64,000 nucleotides of DNA from Moraxellaceae bacterium (GCA_030646295.1 JAUSND010000024.1:62001-126000), one strand, 5' to 3'. Positions 1-9,527 are shown, numbered from the stretch's first letter. Program-made: numbers and translations. Notes: generated by a model from the letters alone, not told the origin.

Positions 1-919
1 CGATAATAACCAGACCAAGTTCGCTATCGAACAGTGTCGCAAGATATGTCGGATTGGTAATGGTCAGTGCACCTGCAACCACAAAGGGCAGGGCGATAAG
101 AACGTTTGCGGAGTACTTCATTTCTGCCGCAAGAATCCTGACCTCTCGCCGGGTGGTCTCACGGGAGCGCATCACATTGGCAATACGGTTGAGAACCTCG
201 GCGAGGTTACCGCCGGTAGTGCGCTGGATAAGCACTGCCGTAATGAAATACTGGAGCTCGTCATTGCCCACCCGCGCACCAAGATCAATCATTGCACGCT
301 CGACATCCAGACCGAAGTTCATTTCCTCGAACGTAGTCCTGAACTCGCTGGCAATGGGCTCATGCAACTGGTCTGCAGCATTCCTGAGCGATGCAGTGAA
401 GGGATTGCCTGCGCGCATTGACCTGGCCAGGAAATCCATGGCATCCGGCAGCTGGGAGCTCAGCAAATCCAGGCGTTTCCGACGCTCGCGCATGACATAG
501 AGATAGGGCACAAAGAAGCCGGCAAGCAGCGCAACCGGTACCACAACAAAAGGATTGCCTGGTGTAAACAGCAACAGCACAACCAGAAGGATCATGCTGA
601 GAATGAACTGGATGAGCATGTACCGTGACACCGTGATGTCCATGCCCGCCTGCTCAAGCATTCTGTCCACGGCATGCATGCGCGGAATCCGCACCAGCAG
701 CCGGTTAAGCGCAGGCATGTCACTGAATGCGCGCTGCCGCAGCAGATCAAGTGCCTGGTCACGGTTAACACCCCCGGCAGAAAGCGACCTTAGCCGGCGA
801 TTGACACGTACGGCGCGCTCAACATTCAGGCTCTGCCAGAGCATGTAAAGGCCCTGCACCAGCGCCAGCGCTGCCACAAATGCCACAAACGAGATGAGGT
901 AGATCGTCCACGTATTCAT
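1..919 (-). CDS. tadB: Tad pilus inner-membrane platform protein TadB (3' end outside window)
   Basis: TadB is a GspF/PilC-type polytopic membrane protein that works with TadC as the inner-membrane platform for Flp pilus assembly. Reading the minus strand from the ATG at 919 gives a hydrophobic N-terminal helix (MNTWTIYLISFVAFVAALAL), a second hydrophobic pair around residues 95-135, and then the cytoplasmic T2SSF domain (residues about 150-290) with the family-typical segment DAMDFLARSMRAGNPF. The frame stays open to base 1, so about 306 residues are present and the C-terminal membrane segment is cut off. It starts 14 bp after the tadA stop, so the two genes are surely co-transcribed. tadC would be expected just beyond the left edge. 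Confidence 0.9.
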   Translation of the reverse strand, partial: MNTWTIYLISFVAFVAALALVQGLYMLWQSLNVERAVRVNRRLRSLSAGGVNRDQALDLLRQRAFSDMPALNRLLVRIPRMHAVDRMLEQAGMDITVSRYMLIQFILSMILLVVLLLFTPGNPFVVVPVALLAGFFVPYLYVMRERRKRLDLLSSQLPDAMDFLARSMRAGNPFTASLRNAADQLHEPIASEFRTTFEEMNFGLDVERAMIDLGARVGNDELQYFITAVLIQRTTGGNLAEVLNRIANVMRSRETTRREVRILAAEMKYSANVLIALPFVVAGALTITNPTYLATLFDSELGLVII

Positions 920-933
920 CGATCACGTCCCCG

Positions 934-2229
934 TCACTGATAGACCTTTTCAGGATCAAAACAGTTCTCATCAATCAGGATGCCACGCTCCTGAAAGCGC
1001 TTCAGCATGCGCGGCCTGATACCGGATGCGCGGAACTCACCAATCACCTTACCGCGCTCATCCACACCCTTGCGAACAAAGCTGAAAATTTCCTGCATGT
1101 TGACCACGGTCTCTTCCATACCGGTAATTTCCTGGATACTGGAAATTATACGGCGGCCATCCGACATGCGCTCTGACTGGATAATCAGGTTAATGGCTGC
1201 CGCAACCTGCTGCCGGATTACTGCCGTTGCCAGCGTCATCCCGCTCATCCCGACCATGTGCTCAAGACGCGTCAGCGCATCGCGAGAGGTATTGGCATGA
1301 ATGGTCGTCAATGATCCGTCATGGCCGGTGTTCATGGCCTGCAACATGTCGAGCGCCTCCGCGCCACGAACTTCACCCACGATAATGCGGTCCGGGCGCA
1401 TACGCAGTGCATTCCTGACCAGGTCGCGCTGCTTGACCTCACCAACCCCTTCGATATTTGGCGGACGGGTTTCAAGACGCACGACATGAGGCTGTTGCAA
1501 CTGGAGTTCAGCACTGTCTTCAATCGAGATGATGCGCTCATTATCCGGAATGTTTCCGGATATCACGTTCAGCAACGTGGTTTTACCAGAGCCCGTACCC
1601 CCGGATATCAGGATGTTCATGCGCGCCTTCACTGCCGCCGCGAGGAATTCGGCCATGGGGGGCGCAATGGACTTGAAGTTAAGAAGATCCCGCATGGTCA
1701 GCGGATCGACACTGAACTTGCGAATGGACAGTACCGGACCATCAATGGACAGCGGAGGAATAATGGCATTTACACGAGAGCCATCAGGAAGACGCGCATC
1801 CACCATCGGCGACGACTCATCAATACGGCGACCAACCGAGGTGGCAATTTTCTCAATGATTCGCTGCAAGTGATCATTGTTCTGGAAAATGACATCTGTT
1901 TTTTCCAGTTTGCCTTTTCTCTCCACATAAACACGTTTTGAAGTATTGACCAGAATATCGGAAACGGTCGGGTCTCGCAGCAGAGGCTCAATCGGGCCAT
2001 ATCCGAGGATTTCATCCTGGACTTCCTGGGATATCTGGTCACGCTCAGTCTGGTTAAGAGGCAAATCCTCCTTGACCAGCATTTCCCTGACCAGATTACC
2101 GATTTGCTGGCGTACCTGCTCAATCGGCAACTGATCCAGAATCCGAAGATTCATCTGCTCCATCACCTGACGATGGATCCTGCCCTTGAGAACCTGAAGA
2201 TCCATTGGCGCAGCAAAAGACTGTGGCAT
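934..2229 (-). CDS. tadA: Tad/Flp pilus assembly ATPase TadA (CpaF family)
   Basis: This is the hexameric secretion ATPase that powers Flp pilin polymerisation at the inner membrane. The 431 residues match the usual family length. The N-terminal all-alpha/CpaF domain covers roughly residues 1-180. Walker A is GGTGSGKTT near residue 210, Walker B and the Asp/His box follow ([15 protein letters not shown] near 280), and TTIHANT lies near 310. These place it in the TadA/VirB11-like group rather than the PilB group. It starts 18 bp downstream of the tadZ stop and is followed by tadB. All catalytic motifs are intact. Confidence 0.96.
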   Translation of the reverse strand: MPQSFAAPMDLQVLKGRIHRQVMEQMNLRILDQLPIEQVRQQIGNLVREMLVKEDLPLNQTERDQISQEVQDEILGYGPIEPLLRDPTVSDILVNTSKRVYVERKGKLEKTDVIFQNNDHLQRIIEKIATSVGRRIDESSPMVDARLPDGSRVNAIIPPLSIDGPVLSIRKFSVDPLTMRDLLNFKSIAPPMAEFLAAAVKARMNILISGGTGSGKTTLLNVISGNIPDNERIISIEDSAELQLQQPHVVRLETRPPNIEGVGEVKQRDLVRNALRMRPDRIIVGEVRGAEALDMLQAMNTGHDGSLTTIHANTSRDALTRLEHMVGMSGMTLATAVIRQQVAAAINLIIQSERMSDGRRIISSIQEITGMEETVVNMQEIFSFVRKGVDERGKVIGEFRASGIRPRMLKRFQERGILIDENCFDPEKVYQ

Positions 2230-2247
2230 GACAGGAACTCCCTCGAA

Positions 2248-3459
2248 TCAGTTCGGTGTGGCTTTGCGATGATTGAAAAGGCGGGCCAGAAAGTTGGAAC
2301 GCCCGCTGGCCACAGGTTCATGTGTTTGCCAGATGGAGTTGGCAAGATGCCGGATATCCTCCAGCAGCTCTCCACCAGACTCCACCTTGTAAACCGGAAT
2401 TCCCTGATCTGCCGCTGCCAGTGCCGAGTGATAGTCGTTCCGCACCCGGTGGATGCGGTCACGACCGAGAGTCTGCTTGAGCTGCTCGATCGACACACTT
2501 TGCGACTTGGCCATGGCGCGGTTATTGATGAGCTCGATCTTGTGCATGTCGATGCCGGCATGCGGCATGTAATCCAGCAACAGTTTTACATCGCGAATAA
2601 CCGCCAGCGTATTCTGCATGACGACAAAACCACGGCTTGAGACACGTACTGCCTCCATCGCCCATGGCGCCGTGACACGCGGCACATCCACAATCACCAC
2701 ATCATATATTTCTGCCGCCAGACCGATGATCTTCTGGACCACTTCCGGCCTGAGCGGGTCGGCAGCAGATGCCGGATTGGCAGGCGATGCCAGCACATGC
2801 AGGCCGGACTCGTGATCGGTCATCAAGGCCTTGAGAAAAACCGCATCAAGCCGGTCAGCCTGTTGAATGGCATCCGTCACGAAACTGGTAGGCTTGAGAT
2901 CCAGCATGTGGGCACAGGAGCCGAATCCAATATCAAAATCGATCAGGCAGGTATTGACCTTGCGATCATGAGCGAGTGTGGCCGCAACATTAACAGCAAT
3001 TGTCGTACCACCGATGCCGCCTTTGGCGTCCATGAAGGCACATACTGCATGAATGGCACCATTGGCATCTTCCAGCCTGCTCCGCTTGTCAGACAGCAGC
3101 TGGGTACATGTCGTCACAATTTCCTGGCGCACCAGCGGACTTGGAATGACATCCCTTACACCCGCACGCATGAGCCGCCGTAAAAGATCGGTGTCCGAAG
3201 AGCGGCCAATCGCCAGCACAATCGTCTTTCCCCGGGTTGCCGCAACAAAATTCTCCAGCAGGACAAGCTCGGCTGACGATGGGTCGACCACTTCATAAAG
3301 AAGTACATCAGGCAATCCATTTTCCCCGGGAAGAACAATGCTCCCCTCCTGCAACTGCACGCTTGCTACCACGCCATCCACACCATCCAGAAAGGCAGAA
3401 ATATCCTTGCTGGTCTTGTCAGAGCGGGTAAGTGCCAGAATATTCAATGTCGTCTGCAT
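2248..3459 (-). CDS. tadZ: Tad pilus localisation protein TadZ/CpaE (MinD/ParA-like)
   Basis: TadZ has an N-terminal atypical receiver-like domain (residues about 1-130) and a C-terminal MinD/ParA-type domain, and directs the Tad machine to its site in the cell. The nucleotide loop near residue 150 reads KGGIGGTT. It keeps the first lysine of the deviant Walker A motif, but the second lysine, normally before TT, is glycine. Altered Walker A loops are known in TadZ proteins, so this is probably normal for the family, though ATP hydrolysis is doubtful. DFDIGFGS and DVPRV correspond to the switch regions. The gene sits directly upstream of tadA in the same transcription unit. Confidence 0.9.
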   Translation of the reverse strand: MQTTLNILALTRSDKTSKDISAFLDGVDGVVASVQLQEGSIVLPGENGLPDVLLYEVVDPSSAELVLLENFVAATRGKTIVLAIGRSSDTDLLRRLMRAGVRDVIPSPLVRQEIVTTCTQLLSDKRSRLEDANGAIHAVCAFMDAKGGIGGTTIAVNVAATLAHDRKVNTCLIDFDIGFGSCAHMLDLKPTSFVTDAIQQADRLDAVFLKALMTDHESGLHVLASPANPASAADPLRPEVVQKIIGLAAEIYDVVIVDVPRVTAPWAMEAVRVSSRGFVVMQNTLAVIRDVKLLLDYMPHAGIDMHKIELINNRAMAKSQSVSIEQLKQTLGRDRIHRVRNDYHSALAAADQGIPVYKVESGGELLEDIRHLANSIWQTHEPVASGRSNFLARLFNHRKATPN

Positions 3460-3491
3460 GATACGTCCTTACAAAATGGGCGTTTTATTCA

Positions 3492-3998
3492 TCAATTTGA
3501 TGTAAAAAGATCTTCACCGGTACGCGAAACCTTTACATCGGGAAGCTGCATTGTGGTACCAAGTCCGATAACACCAGGAATGGCAAAGGTGTACGTCAGA
3601 CCCGTTATTTCAAGAATCACCTCCGGAATGGCGAGCGCTGCGGGCCGATCCGGATTGCCCGCATCCGAGCATGCATAGGTCACCGTCACCTGATCACCCT
3701 GCACAAATGGCGCTATACGCTGAATGGCATTGAGTGTTGGCTGACACGCCGCCGTTGTACACGTCACAATGACAGGAATACCGCCAGGACAACCCAGGGC
3801 AAGAGCGCTACCCGTCGCAGGCGATGACACAATTGCACTGCGCAAGCCTTGTCTGGCACCTTCAGCCGCCCTGTGCCAGGCAAAAGTCGCCAAGGCAAAT
3901 TCAAAGATGGCGATCACGATCATCATGAAAATCGTCAGCGCCAATGCCATCTCAACCATGGCGGCGCCTGCTTGTCTTTCTGGATTATTCACCAACAT
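3492..3998 (-). CDS. TadE/TadF-like minor pilin
   Basis: This is a pseudopilin-like subunit with a short positive leader and one hydrophobic N-terminal helix: NPERQAGAAMVEMALALTIF and onward. The processing-type motif is G-A-A-M-V-E-M, where the usual Glu-Phe/Tyr has become Glu-Met, as often seen in TadF-type proteins. The start at 3998 was chosen over one 13 codons upstream because GAGGAG lies 4 nt before this ATG. It then overlaps the preceding tadE-like gene by 14 nt. The soluble part has four Cys residues (CPGG, VTCTTAACQ, YACSD) that could form two disulfides. Product length is 168 residues. TadE versus TadF naming is uncertain. Confidence 0.82.
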   Translation of the reverse strand: MLVNNPERQAGAAMVEMALALTIFMMIVIAIFEFALATFAWHRAAEGARQGLRSAIVSSPATGSALALGCPGGIPVIVTCTTAACQPTLNAIQRIAPFVQGDQVTVTYACSDAGNPDRPAALAIPEVILEITGLTYTFAIPGVIGLGTTMQLPDVKVSRTGEDLFTSN

Positions 3999-4473
3999 AG
4001 CGCTCCTCACTTGTCGCCCCGAGGGTCGGCTGATCAATATTCAGCAGAGGAATAAGTTGTACGCCAAAGAGTCCTTCATATTTTACGGAAGCAAAAACTT
4101 TCACCACGCAAACAGGATCCGTTATACCGGTCGCACTGCGTATCGCGATACTGACGTTGACAGCGCTGACATCCAGACCCGGCACAAGAGGCTTTGCTGC
4201 CACATCCATCTGCCCGTAAGTCACCAGTTGGCGTGTTGCCGACTCCACAGCAACCCAGCCTGCAGTTGCCGAGCAATCCGACTCATCCACCGCCCCTGTG
4301 GCACGGGCGGCATAACGGGCGCCCGCCTCAACCGCATGCGTTAACCGGTGCTGGAACTGCAGGGCGCGGCCAAGCTCGGCAATGCCAAGGAAAATGAACA
4401 GCAACAAGGGAAGGATGATCGCAAACTCGACCATCGCCACGCCCTGCTCATTCGTAGAGCTGGACTTCGACAT
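3985..4473 (-). CDS. tadE: TadE-family minor pilin
   Basis: TadE proteins are pseudopilins processed by the prepilin peptidase and needed for Flp pilus formation. The leader SSSTNEQG is followed by VAMVEFAIILPLLLFIFLG, a clear G-x4-E-F prepilin site and hydrophobic helix. The start at 4473 (MSKSSS) is supported by GGAGAGG 9 nt upstream; an in-frame TTG eight codons earlier has no comparable site. The product is 162 residues. It overlaps the TadG-like gene upstream by 26 nt and the next minor-pilin gene by 14 nt, which indicates translational coupling. Confidence 0.85.
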   Translation of the reverse strand: MSKSSSTNEQGVAMVEFAIILPLLLFIFLGIAELGRALQFQHRLTHAVEAGARYAARATGAVDESDCSATAGWVAVESATRQLVTYGQMDVAAKPLVPGLDVSAVNVSIAIRSATGITDPVCVVKVFASVKYEGLFGVQLIPLLNIDQPTLGATSEERYVGE

Positions 4474-5839
4474 GGTAGTTTGCCTCTCCTTCACCAAACC
4501 AACCTACATACTCACCGTAAATTTCAGCCCCTGAGGGACCCTTTGCCTGCTTGTAGATAAATACCTTGGCAAAGCCATCCGGACTATTGACCGGAACAGT
4601 GACACGCCCCTTTACTCCCAGCGCCTGACAACTGAGCACAGCCACTGCAAACACGCGGCGCTCCGCCAAACCCGCAGGGGTGTGCGCATTAACGGGCTTC
4701 TTGAGAATGCGGTTATTGGCAATCTCCCATTGATAGACATCCCACATGAATGGCTGCTTTGCCGTCCACTCCGGTGGCACATTGGTCAGGGCACCGTACA
4801 TGGCCACCTGGGCAGCCTCCCAGGCGTCATAATCCCAGCCTGGCTGCCTGAAACGGGCAACATCCAGACCGGGCACAGCCACCGGTGATACCGCATCCGC
4901 ATACTCATAAACATTGGGCGCCGGCGGCCATTTCTGCCACTGGTTTGCCTTGAAGTGCGAGTCATACATGTCAAACCGGGTATTGATGGCTGAGGTGGTT
5001 TTCTGCGTCATCTGGCCTGGCTCGGACGAAACGCTTCGTGGCGAACAACCATCATCATCCGGAAATGCCAGAGAATCGGCTATTGCATCCGCACCAGCCT
5101 CACCCTCGATGTTCATCAGGAACCCTGCATTGCCCGGCGACCAGTTACCATTACCTGCACCCTGGTCACGCAGGACAATGGTCGTCCCGACAGGCATGTC
5201 ATTCTTGAATGTCTTGCCCTGCCCCTCAAACGGATCACAAATCGCCATGGGCGGATAGTTGCACTGAATGGAGTGTTTTCCGGCAACCGCCATGGCCCGT
5301 ACCGCAGCCTCTGTTGCGGTGGCAGGCGCAAACAGTTTGAGTACCGGCAGAAAGAAAAGATCCAGAGTAAAGTGGCCAGAGGCCTTGGCAGGATCAAGAT
5401 CAACACGGACGTAATGCGACTCCGTATCCGTGCTGGCTTCATACTTTCCGGAACCGTCATCCGTCCCATTGCAGTAAATCCCGAAATTTGTCACATCATC
5501 GGGATCAACATCGTACTCGGCACCGATTACGCAAAAGAAGCTGAATGCCTCATCCGGTAATCCATCTGCCCCCAGCAAGTCCTGAATACGCGCAAAACTT
5601 TTATCATGCCTGATTGCCTCGCGAGCGGCTGCCATAGCCCGCTCGCGTGCACCATCCTCTCCATCAAGCTCTACCGCCGCGGCAATCGCTGCAGAATCGG
5701 CAGCATTCTGAAGCTGGCTGCGCAACACAACGAGGCGTCCGATATCCATGGCCAATGCTGCCACCACGATCAGCACGACAATGAATATTGCCGTCATGAT
5801 CAGTATGGCACCACGTTGACGACGCACTGGCAGCATCAC
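4448..5839 (-). CDS. tadG: TadG-like Flp pilus assembly protein
   Basis: This 463-residue protein begins with a TadE/G-like N-terminal segment: RRQRGAILIMTAIFIVVLIV, then LRSQLQNAADSAAIAAAVEL, the hallmark of the Flp-assembly TadG family. The remaining 400 residues are predicted periplasmic and contain several Cys (for example CNYPPMAIC and the pair flanking DDG). I do not see a von Willebrand MIDAS motif, which many TadG proteins carry, so this may be the shorter Tad-like variety. It is encoded between the lipoprotein gene and tadE. The second Met (5836) is an equally possible start. Confidence 0.8.
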   Translation of the reverse strand: MMLPVRRQRGAILIMTAIFIVVLIVVAALAMDIGRLVVLRSQLQNAADSAAIAAAVELDGEDGARERAMAAAREAIRHDKSFARIQDLLGADGLPDEAFSFFCVIGAEYDVDPDDVTNFGIYCNGTDDGSGKYEASTDTESHYVRVDLDPAKASGHFTLDLFFLPVLKLFAPATATEAAVRAMAVAGKHSIQCNYPPMAICDPFEGQGKTFKNDMPVGTTIVLRDQGAGNGNWSPGNAGFLMNIEGEAGADAIADSLAFPDDDGCSPRSVSSEPGQMTQKTTSAINTRFDMYDSHFKANQWQKWPPAPNVYEYADAVSPVAVPGLDVARFRQPGWDYDAWEAAQVAMYGALTNVPPEWTAKQPFMWDVYQWEIANNRILKKPVNAHTPAGLAERRVFAVAVLSCQALGVKGRVTVPVNSPDGFAKVFIYKQAKGPSGAEIYGEYVGWFGEGEANYHVEVQLYE

Positions 5840-5850
5840 GACACACCCCC

Positions 5851-6117
5851 TTAGTTACTGCTACCCAGGCTCTCGACCAGCTTTGCCCGACTCTCCTCAG
5901 GACGGTCCTTGCGATAACGCTCCATCGCCTTTTCCGCCTTGATTCCATCCAGCGTTGGAGGAATCATGTCACGCGACGATGCTTTTGGATCTATCGTCTG
6001 GCTTGCTGTATTTATTCCTACGCTGACGCCAAGGTCCTTTGACATGGATGGCGTAGAGCCGCAAGCCGCCATCAGCATGGCAGCACCTGCCACGAGCAAA
6101 ACCTTAATTTTTGACAT
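5851..6117 (-). CDS. Small lipoprotein of the Tad locus
   Basis: This is an 88-residue protein with a lipoprotein signal peptide: KVLLVAGAAMLMAAC ends in a lipobox with the acylated Cys followed by Gly-Ser, so outer-membrane sorting is expected. The mature part is short and charged (KAEKAMERYRKDRPEESRAK). The start at 6117 was chosen because AGGAG lies 7 nt upstream; the ATG two codons earlier would leave almost no spacing. It overlaps the secretin gene end by 14 nt. Its position between secretin and TadG suggests a pilotin or secretin-associated role, but I recognise no family and the sequence does not look like CpaD or TadD. Confidence 0.75.
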   Translation of the reverse strand: MSKIKVLLVAGAAMLMAACGSTPSMSKDLGVSVGINTASQTIDPKASSRDMIPPTLDGIKAEKAMERYRKDRPEESRAKLVESLGSSN

Positions 6118-7570
6118 TGCCATTCTCCTGGCTCAGCTGATGCCCGAATACACCTTCCACCCCACCAGTCGTTGCACCCCTGGCATTGGTCGATGACGGC
6201 TCTGGGCGTTTGACATCCTGCCCATGCAGTCGTCCAAGCAGATACTGGTCAACATCGTTTGGCGGCATGATCACATCCGTAGGCAACGCCAGGCGTCCCT
6301 TGTTCACCGGCCCGACAAGGCGTGCCGTGACCACAATGACCAGTTCCGACTCGTTGCGCTGGTATTTTGATGAGCGGAACAGCGCACCAATGACCGGAAT
6401 GTTGCCAAGTATGGGAAACTGCGAAATGGCATTGTCCATGCTATTGGTCATCAGGCCGGCAATCGCAAAGCTTTGGCCATCTGCCAGTTCAACAGTTGTT
6501 CCTGCACGGCGAGTAGAAAATGACGGCAGCCTGAGATCATTGACCGTGAACGAATTGATGGCATCCACCTCGGACACTTCGGACAGCAATTTCAGATTGA
6601 TCTTGTCACTGTTCAGCACGGTTGGCGTGAAACGCAGCCCGACACCAAACGTCTTGTAGTCAACCGTGACGTTGCCGGTATCATCCTGATTGACAGGAAT
6701 CGGATACTCGCCACCCGCAAGGAAGTTGGCTTCCTGACCTGACAGCGCCACCAGGTTAGGTTCCGCCAGCGTTTTGGCAAGCCCCTTTTCTTCCAGTGCC
6801 TGCAGACTGACACGTAACGAATTTGGTGGAATCAGCAGGCTGCTGACCGGATTGAGAATACTGGCAGAACTGAAGTTTGGCGGGCTGACGGTGCCGAAAG
6901 AACCAACCAGCGGCTTGCCAATCACTACACCAAAATTGCCAGAACCATCCAGATACTGCGCCTGGATACCCAGCTCTTTCATGGAAGTGCGGGAGACTTC
7001 GGCGATGCGGGCCTCAAGCATGACCTGCTGCCCTCCTGCCACCTGCAGGAGGTTGGTCACTTTTTCTGCCGGCACAAAACTGCGCGCCACAGACAGCGCC
7101 TTGTCCATTGACAGTGTGCTCGACACCTCGCCGGACAAGATGACACGGTCATTGGTGTCACGAACTTCCATGGCTGGTTCGTGTGGCATCAGCTCATGCA
7201 GCTTGTACTTGATACCGCTCAGATCATAACCCACGCTGACATTCATGATCGCAACCAGATCGCCGTCTTTCTGGCGGAAAACCAGATTGGTACGCCCCGG
7301 CTTGATGCCAAGGATCAGTACGCGCCGGGAAGACAGCAACTTGATATCGGCCACATCCGGGCTGCCGATAACCACCTGCTCCAGTGGCACACTTGACTGG
7401 ATGATCTGCGACTGGCCAATGGCCAGACGAAGATCCGTTGGCTTGCGCTCACCAAACTCCAGCGCCACGGTATCCGGATCCGCCGCAAAAGATTCCTGCA
7501 CCGGTCCTGCTACCAGCAACGATGCCAATATGGCCGCCCCGAGGGCGTGCAGCTTCATGCACTTGTTCAT
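6104..7570 (-). CDS. rcpA: Tad/Flp pilus secretin RcpA (CpaC family)
   Basis: This is the outer-membrane channel of the Tad system. The 488-residue protein has a cleavable signal peptide (residues 1-29, ending SFA), an N-terminal pilus-secretin/BON-like domain (about 45-185, including PDVADIKLLSSRRVLILGIK) and the C-terminal secretin domain (about 230-430). The latter carries typical signatures such as EANFLAGGEYPIPV, VGLRFTPTVLNSDKI and LADGQSFAIAGLM. The last 50 residues are hydrophilic. It lies 14 bp after rcpC and overlaps the small lipoprotein gene, so the three are coupled. Confidence 0.95.
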   Translation of the reverse strand: MNKCMKLHALGAAILASLLVAGPVQESFAADPDTVALEFGERKPTDLRLAIGQSQIIQSSVPLEQVVIGSPDVADIKLLSSRRVLILGIKPGRTNLVFRQKDGDLVAIMNVSVGYDLSGIKYKLHELMPHEPAMEVRDTNDRVILSGEVSSTLSMDKALSVARSFVPAEKVTNLLQVAGGQQVMLEARIAEVSRTSMKELGIQAQYLDGSGNFGVVIGKPLVGSFGTVSPPNFSSASILNPVSSLLIPPNSLRVSLQALEEKGLAKTLAEPNLVALSGQEANFLAGGEYPIPVNQDDTGNVTVDYKTFGVGLRFTPTVLNSDKINLKLLSEVSEVDAINSFTVNDLRLPSFSTRRAGTTVELADGQSFAIAGLMTNSMDNAISQFPILGNIPVIGALFRSSKYQRNESELVIVVTARLVGPVNKGRLALPTDVIMPPNDVDQYLLGRLHGQDVKRPEPSSTNARGATTGGVEGVFGHQLSQENGNVKN

Positions 7571-7584
7571 GATCTCTCCAGTAC

Positions 7585-8523
7585 TCAGGGTTTGGCCTCG
7601 TCAGGCTTGGCTGACGTCGCATCATTGGCTGCCGGCGTGCTGGGGACATCCTGTCGCGAGACATTCAGCCCACGAATCACCTCAACACGATCAGAGGTTT
7701 TTGCCGGAACTGCAGTTGCGGGTGCCTGCTGCTTTACTATCGTCACGACACGACGCTCGCGCCTGACCACTCTGGGCTGCTCCACAACGGCCACCGCCTC
7801 TTCAGGCACCAGCTGGCGCCAGGCAATGTCCTTGGTAGCCAGCAGCGATGCGTCAAACTCGTTACGCAGCAGCAAGCTGAGCGAACCGGTTGCCAGTGCC
7901 AGCGTCAGCCGCTGGCCGGACTCCGGGTTCACCAGCAACGTCACCGCATTCACAATCTTGGGCTTGGCATCATCCTGCGAGCTTATCTGGTCAATACCCA
8001 ACACCTGCACGTTCTGCATGAGCACCCTGGTCACCGGCAACTCGTCACTGCGTCCTACCGCCGAGGTATGCAGTACGTCCACAAAGTCGCCCGGCGCAAT
8101 GAAACCCGCCACGCCCGTGATTTCAGAAACCGGAATGGTGGTTGCGCGCATGTCTTCAGGAATGCGTGCCGGCAACCCGCCACGGGCACCGTGCGGAGAC
8201 AGCTTGTATGGCAGGATGACTTCACCACGCTTGGTTTCCTGCAACAACACAGGAGGCTTTTCACCAATCACCGTAGCCACATCCGTATAGACGCCATCGG
8301 GCACCGTTTCAGACGGCCAGTCCACGGCAGTCAGCATCACGGACTCAAGCTTTGTTCCTGACTTGATGTCCTGTGCTGCCACAACAACCGGCACTGTGCG
8401 CAACTTCTGCACCCGCCCCTGGTCCCCAACTTCACTTTGCAGGAAGTTGTTGACGAGAAATACGGTAATGCCCCCAAGCACCAGGGCCACCGCCAGCATG
8501 ATCAATGCTCTAATCTGCATCAC
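7585..8523 (-). CDS. rcpC: Flp pilus assembly protein RcpC (CpaB family, SAF domain)
   Basis: CpaB/RcpC proteins are periplasmic, inner-membrane-anchored partners of the Tad secretin. The 312-residue product has one N-terminal membrane helix (LIMLAVALVLGGITVFLVNN). A SAF domain follows (VVVAAQDIKSGTKLESVML and the segment near GFIAPGDFVDVL), then the RcpC/CpaB beta domain (to about residue 230). The C-terminus is low-complexity, rich in Val, Arg, Ala and Pro (RVVRRERRVVTIV). It follows tadV and precedes rcpA. Confidence 0.93.
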   Translation of the reverse strand: MMQIRALIMLAVALVLGGITVFLVNNFLQSEVGDQGRVQKLRTVPVVVAAQDIKSGTKLESVMLTAVDWPSETVPDGVYTDVATVIGEKPPVLLQETKRGEVILPYKLSPHGARGGLPARIPEDMRATTIPVSEITGVAGFIAPGDFVDVLHTSAVGRSDELPVTRVLMQNVQVLGIDQISSQDDAKPKIVNAVTLLVNPESGQRLTLALATGSLSLLLRNEFDASLLATKDIAWRQLVPEEAVAVVEQPRVVRRERRVVTIVKQQAPATAVPAKTSDRVEVIRGLNVSRQDVPSTPAANDATSAKPDEAKP

Positions 8524-8573
8524 GCGCTCCTTGATAAAATCGCGCCACTAAATACGAATGCCATGCCTCAGCA

Positions 8574-9110
8574 TCAACTCACATAAACAATAGCCGCCAA
8601 ACTGCCAAGTGCCACCGGTATTGCATAAGGAATGCCTTTTTTCTTCACTGACAACGACCCAGGTACATCATCCACGGTTTTTTGCGACTGCTGATCCCCG
8701 GTTTTCGGGGACGCCAGCGATGAGGCCACAATCACATATAGCGGCTCATCCTGAAGACGCAAGGCGACCAGATAAACAAGTGCAACCGCACCACCGGCAA
8801 TAGCGACCCCCGCCAGAACCGGAAGCACCAGCTTCATCCCGACAATCGCACCCACCGCCGCCACAAGCTTTACATCGCCCGCACCCATCCACCCCAGCAG
8901 CCAGAGCGGAAAACCCGCAGCGAATGCCAGCAGAAAGGAAAGCAGGGAAAAACCGGCGCCGGATACGCCGGCAGTCAACAGGTGATACATTACGCCAAGC
9001 AGAATGCCGGCAAGACACAATTCATTCGGAATGCGACGCTGGCGAAAATCAATCCATGCTGCCGGCAACACGATCACGGCCAACAGGAAGAACATGGTCC
9101 ATTCGCGCAT
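8574..9110 (-). CDS. tadV: Prepilin peptidase TadV (CpaA family)
   Basis: This aspartyl peptidase removes the leaders of Flp and the TadE/F pseudopilins at the inner membrane. It is 178 residues and highly hydrophobic, with about five to six membrane segments. Both catalytic aspartates are visible: WIDFRQRRIPN near residue 21, and the GxGD motif as MGAGDVKLV near residue 76. It lacks the N-terminal methyltransferase domain of PilD, as expected for TadV. It lies between flp1 and rcpC. Confidence 0.92.
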   Translation of the reverse strand: MREWTMFFLLAVIVLPAAWIDFRQRRIPNELCLAGILLGVMYHLLTAGVSGAGFSLLSFLLAFAAGFPLWLLGWMGAGDVKLVAAVGAIVGMKLVLPVLAGVAIAGGAVALVYLVALRLQDEPLYVIVASSLASPKTGDQQSQKTVDDVPGSLSVKKKGIPYAIPVALGSLAAIVYVS

Positions 9111-9193
9111 TCCGCCTACTCACAACATTTTATTATTCATCAGGAATGGCGAGCGCCCGAAGGCGCCCGCCAATACCATGCGACCCGAATAAA

Positions 9194-9382
9194 TCAGGTA
9201 CCGGATCCAGATCCGGCATTGGAGAGTTCGGTCTGAACCTTGTCAAAGGCATCATCGACCTTCTGCCCCACCAGAACGATAGTGGCAATGGCAGCAATCG
9301 AAATCAGGGCAACCAGAATGGCGTACTCAACCATGGTTGCACCGGACTCATCACGCAGGAACTTGTTCATCAGGTTTTTCAT
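9194..9382 (-). CDS. flp: Flp-family major pilin 1
   Basis: This is a structural subunit of the Tad pilus, 62 residues from the ATG at 9382. AAGGAG lies 7 nt upstream; the TTG one codon earlier is unlikely as start. The leader NKFLRDESG is followed by the Flp motif ATMVEYAILVALISIAAIAT, with cleavage expected after Gly and the invariant Glu-Tyr at +5/+6. The short C-terminus ends in Ser/Gly residues. A separate promoter (9500-9527) suggests strong expression independent of flp2. Confidence 0.95.
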   Translation of the reverse strand: MKNLMNKFLRDESGATMVEYAILVALISIAAIATIVLVGQKVDDAFDKVQTELSNAGSGSGT

Positions 9383-9499
9383 CAACTTTCTCCTTGCAAG
9401 AAGGCCACATGGCCAAAAACAACTTTTGATACAACAACCTTGATGCGGTCACAAATCAGTTGAAGCCAACTTTTTTCATCAACCACATCACACCACTTC

Positions 9500-9527
9500 A
9501 GTATAGAAACGAATAACGATGATGCAA
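9500..9527 (-). promoter_or_regulatory. Sigma-70-like promoter of flp1/Tad operon
   Basis: On the minus strand, TTGCAT (9522-9527) and TATACT (9500-9505) are separated by 16 bp. This gives an untranslated leader of about 110 nt before flp1. The -10 matches five of six consensus bases and the -35 four of six. It is the best promoter-like pair I see in the 242-bp flp2-flp1 gap; nothing else there is recognisable. Confidence 0.5.

Noticed and set aside
9403-9414. Small palindrome-like GGCCA-CA-TGGCC before flp1
   Set aside because: Only 5-bp arms in GC-rich DNA; too short to call an operator or attenuator.
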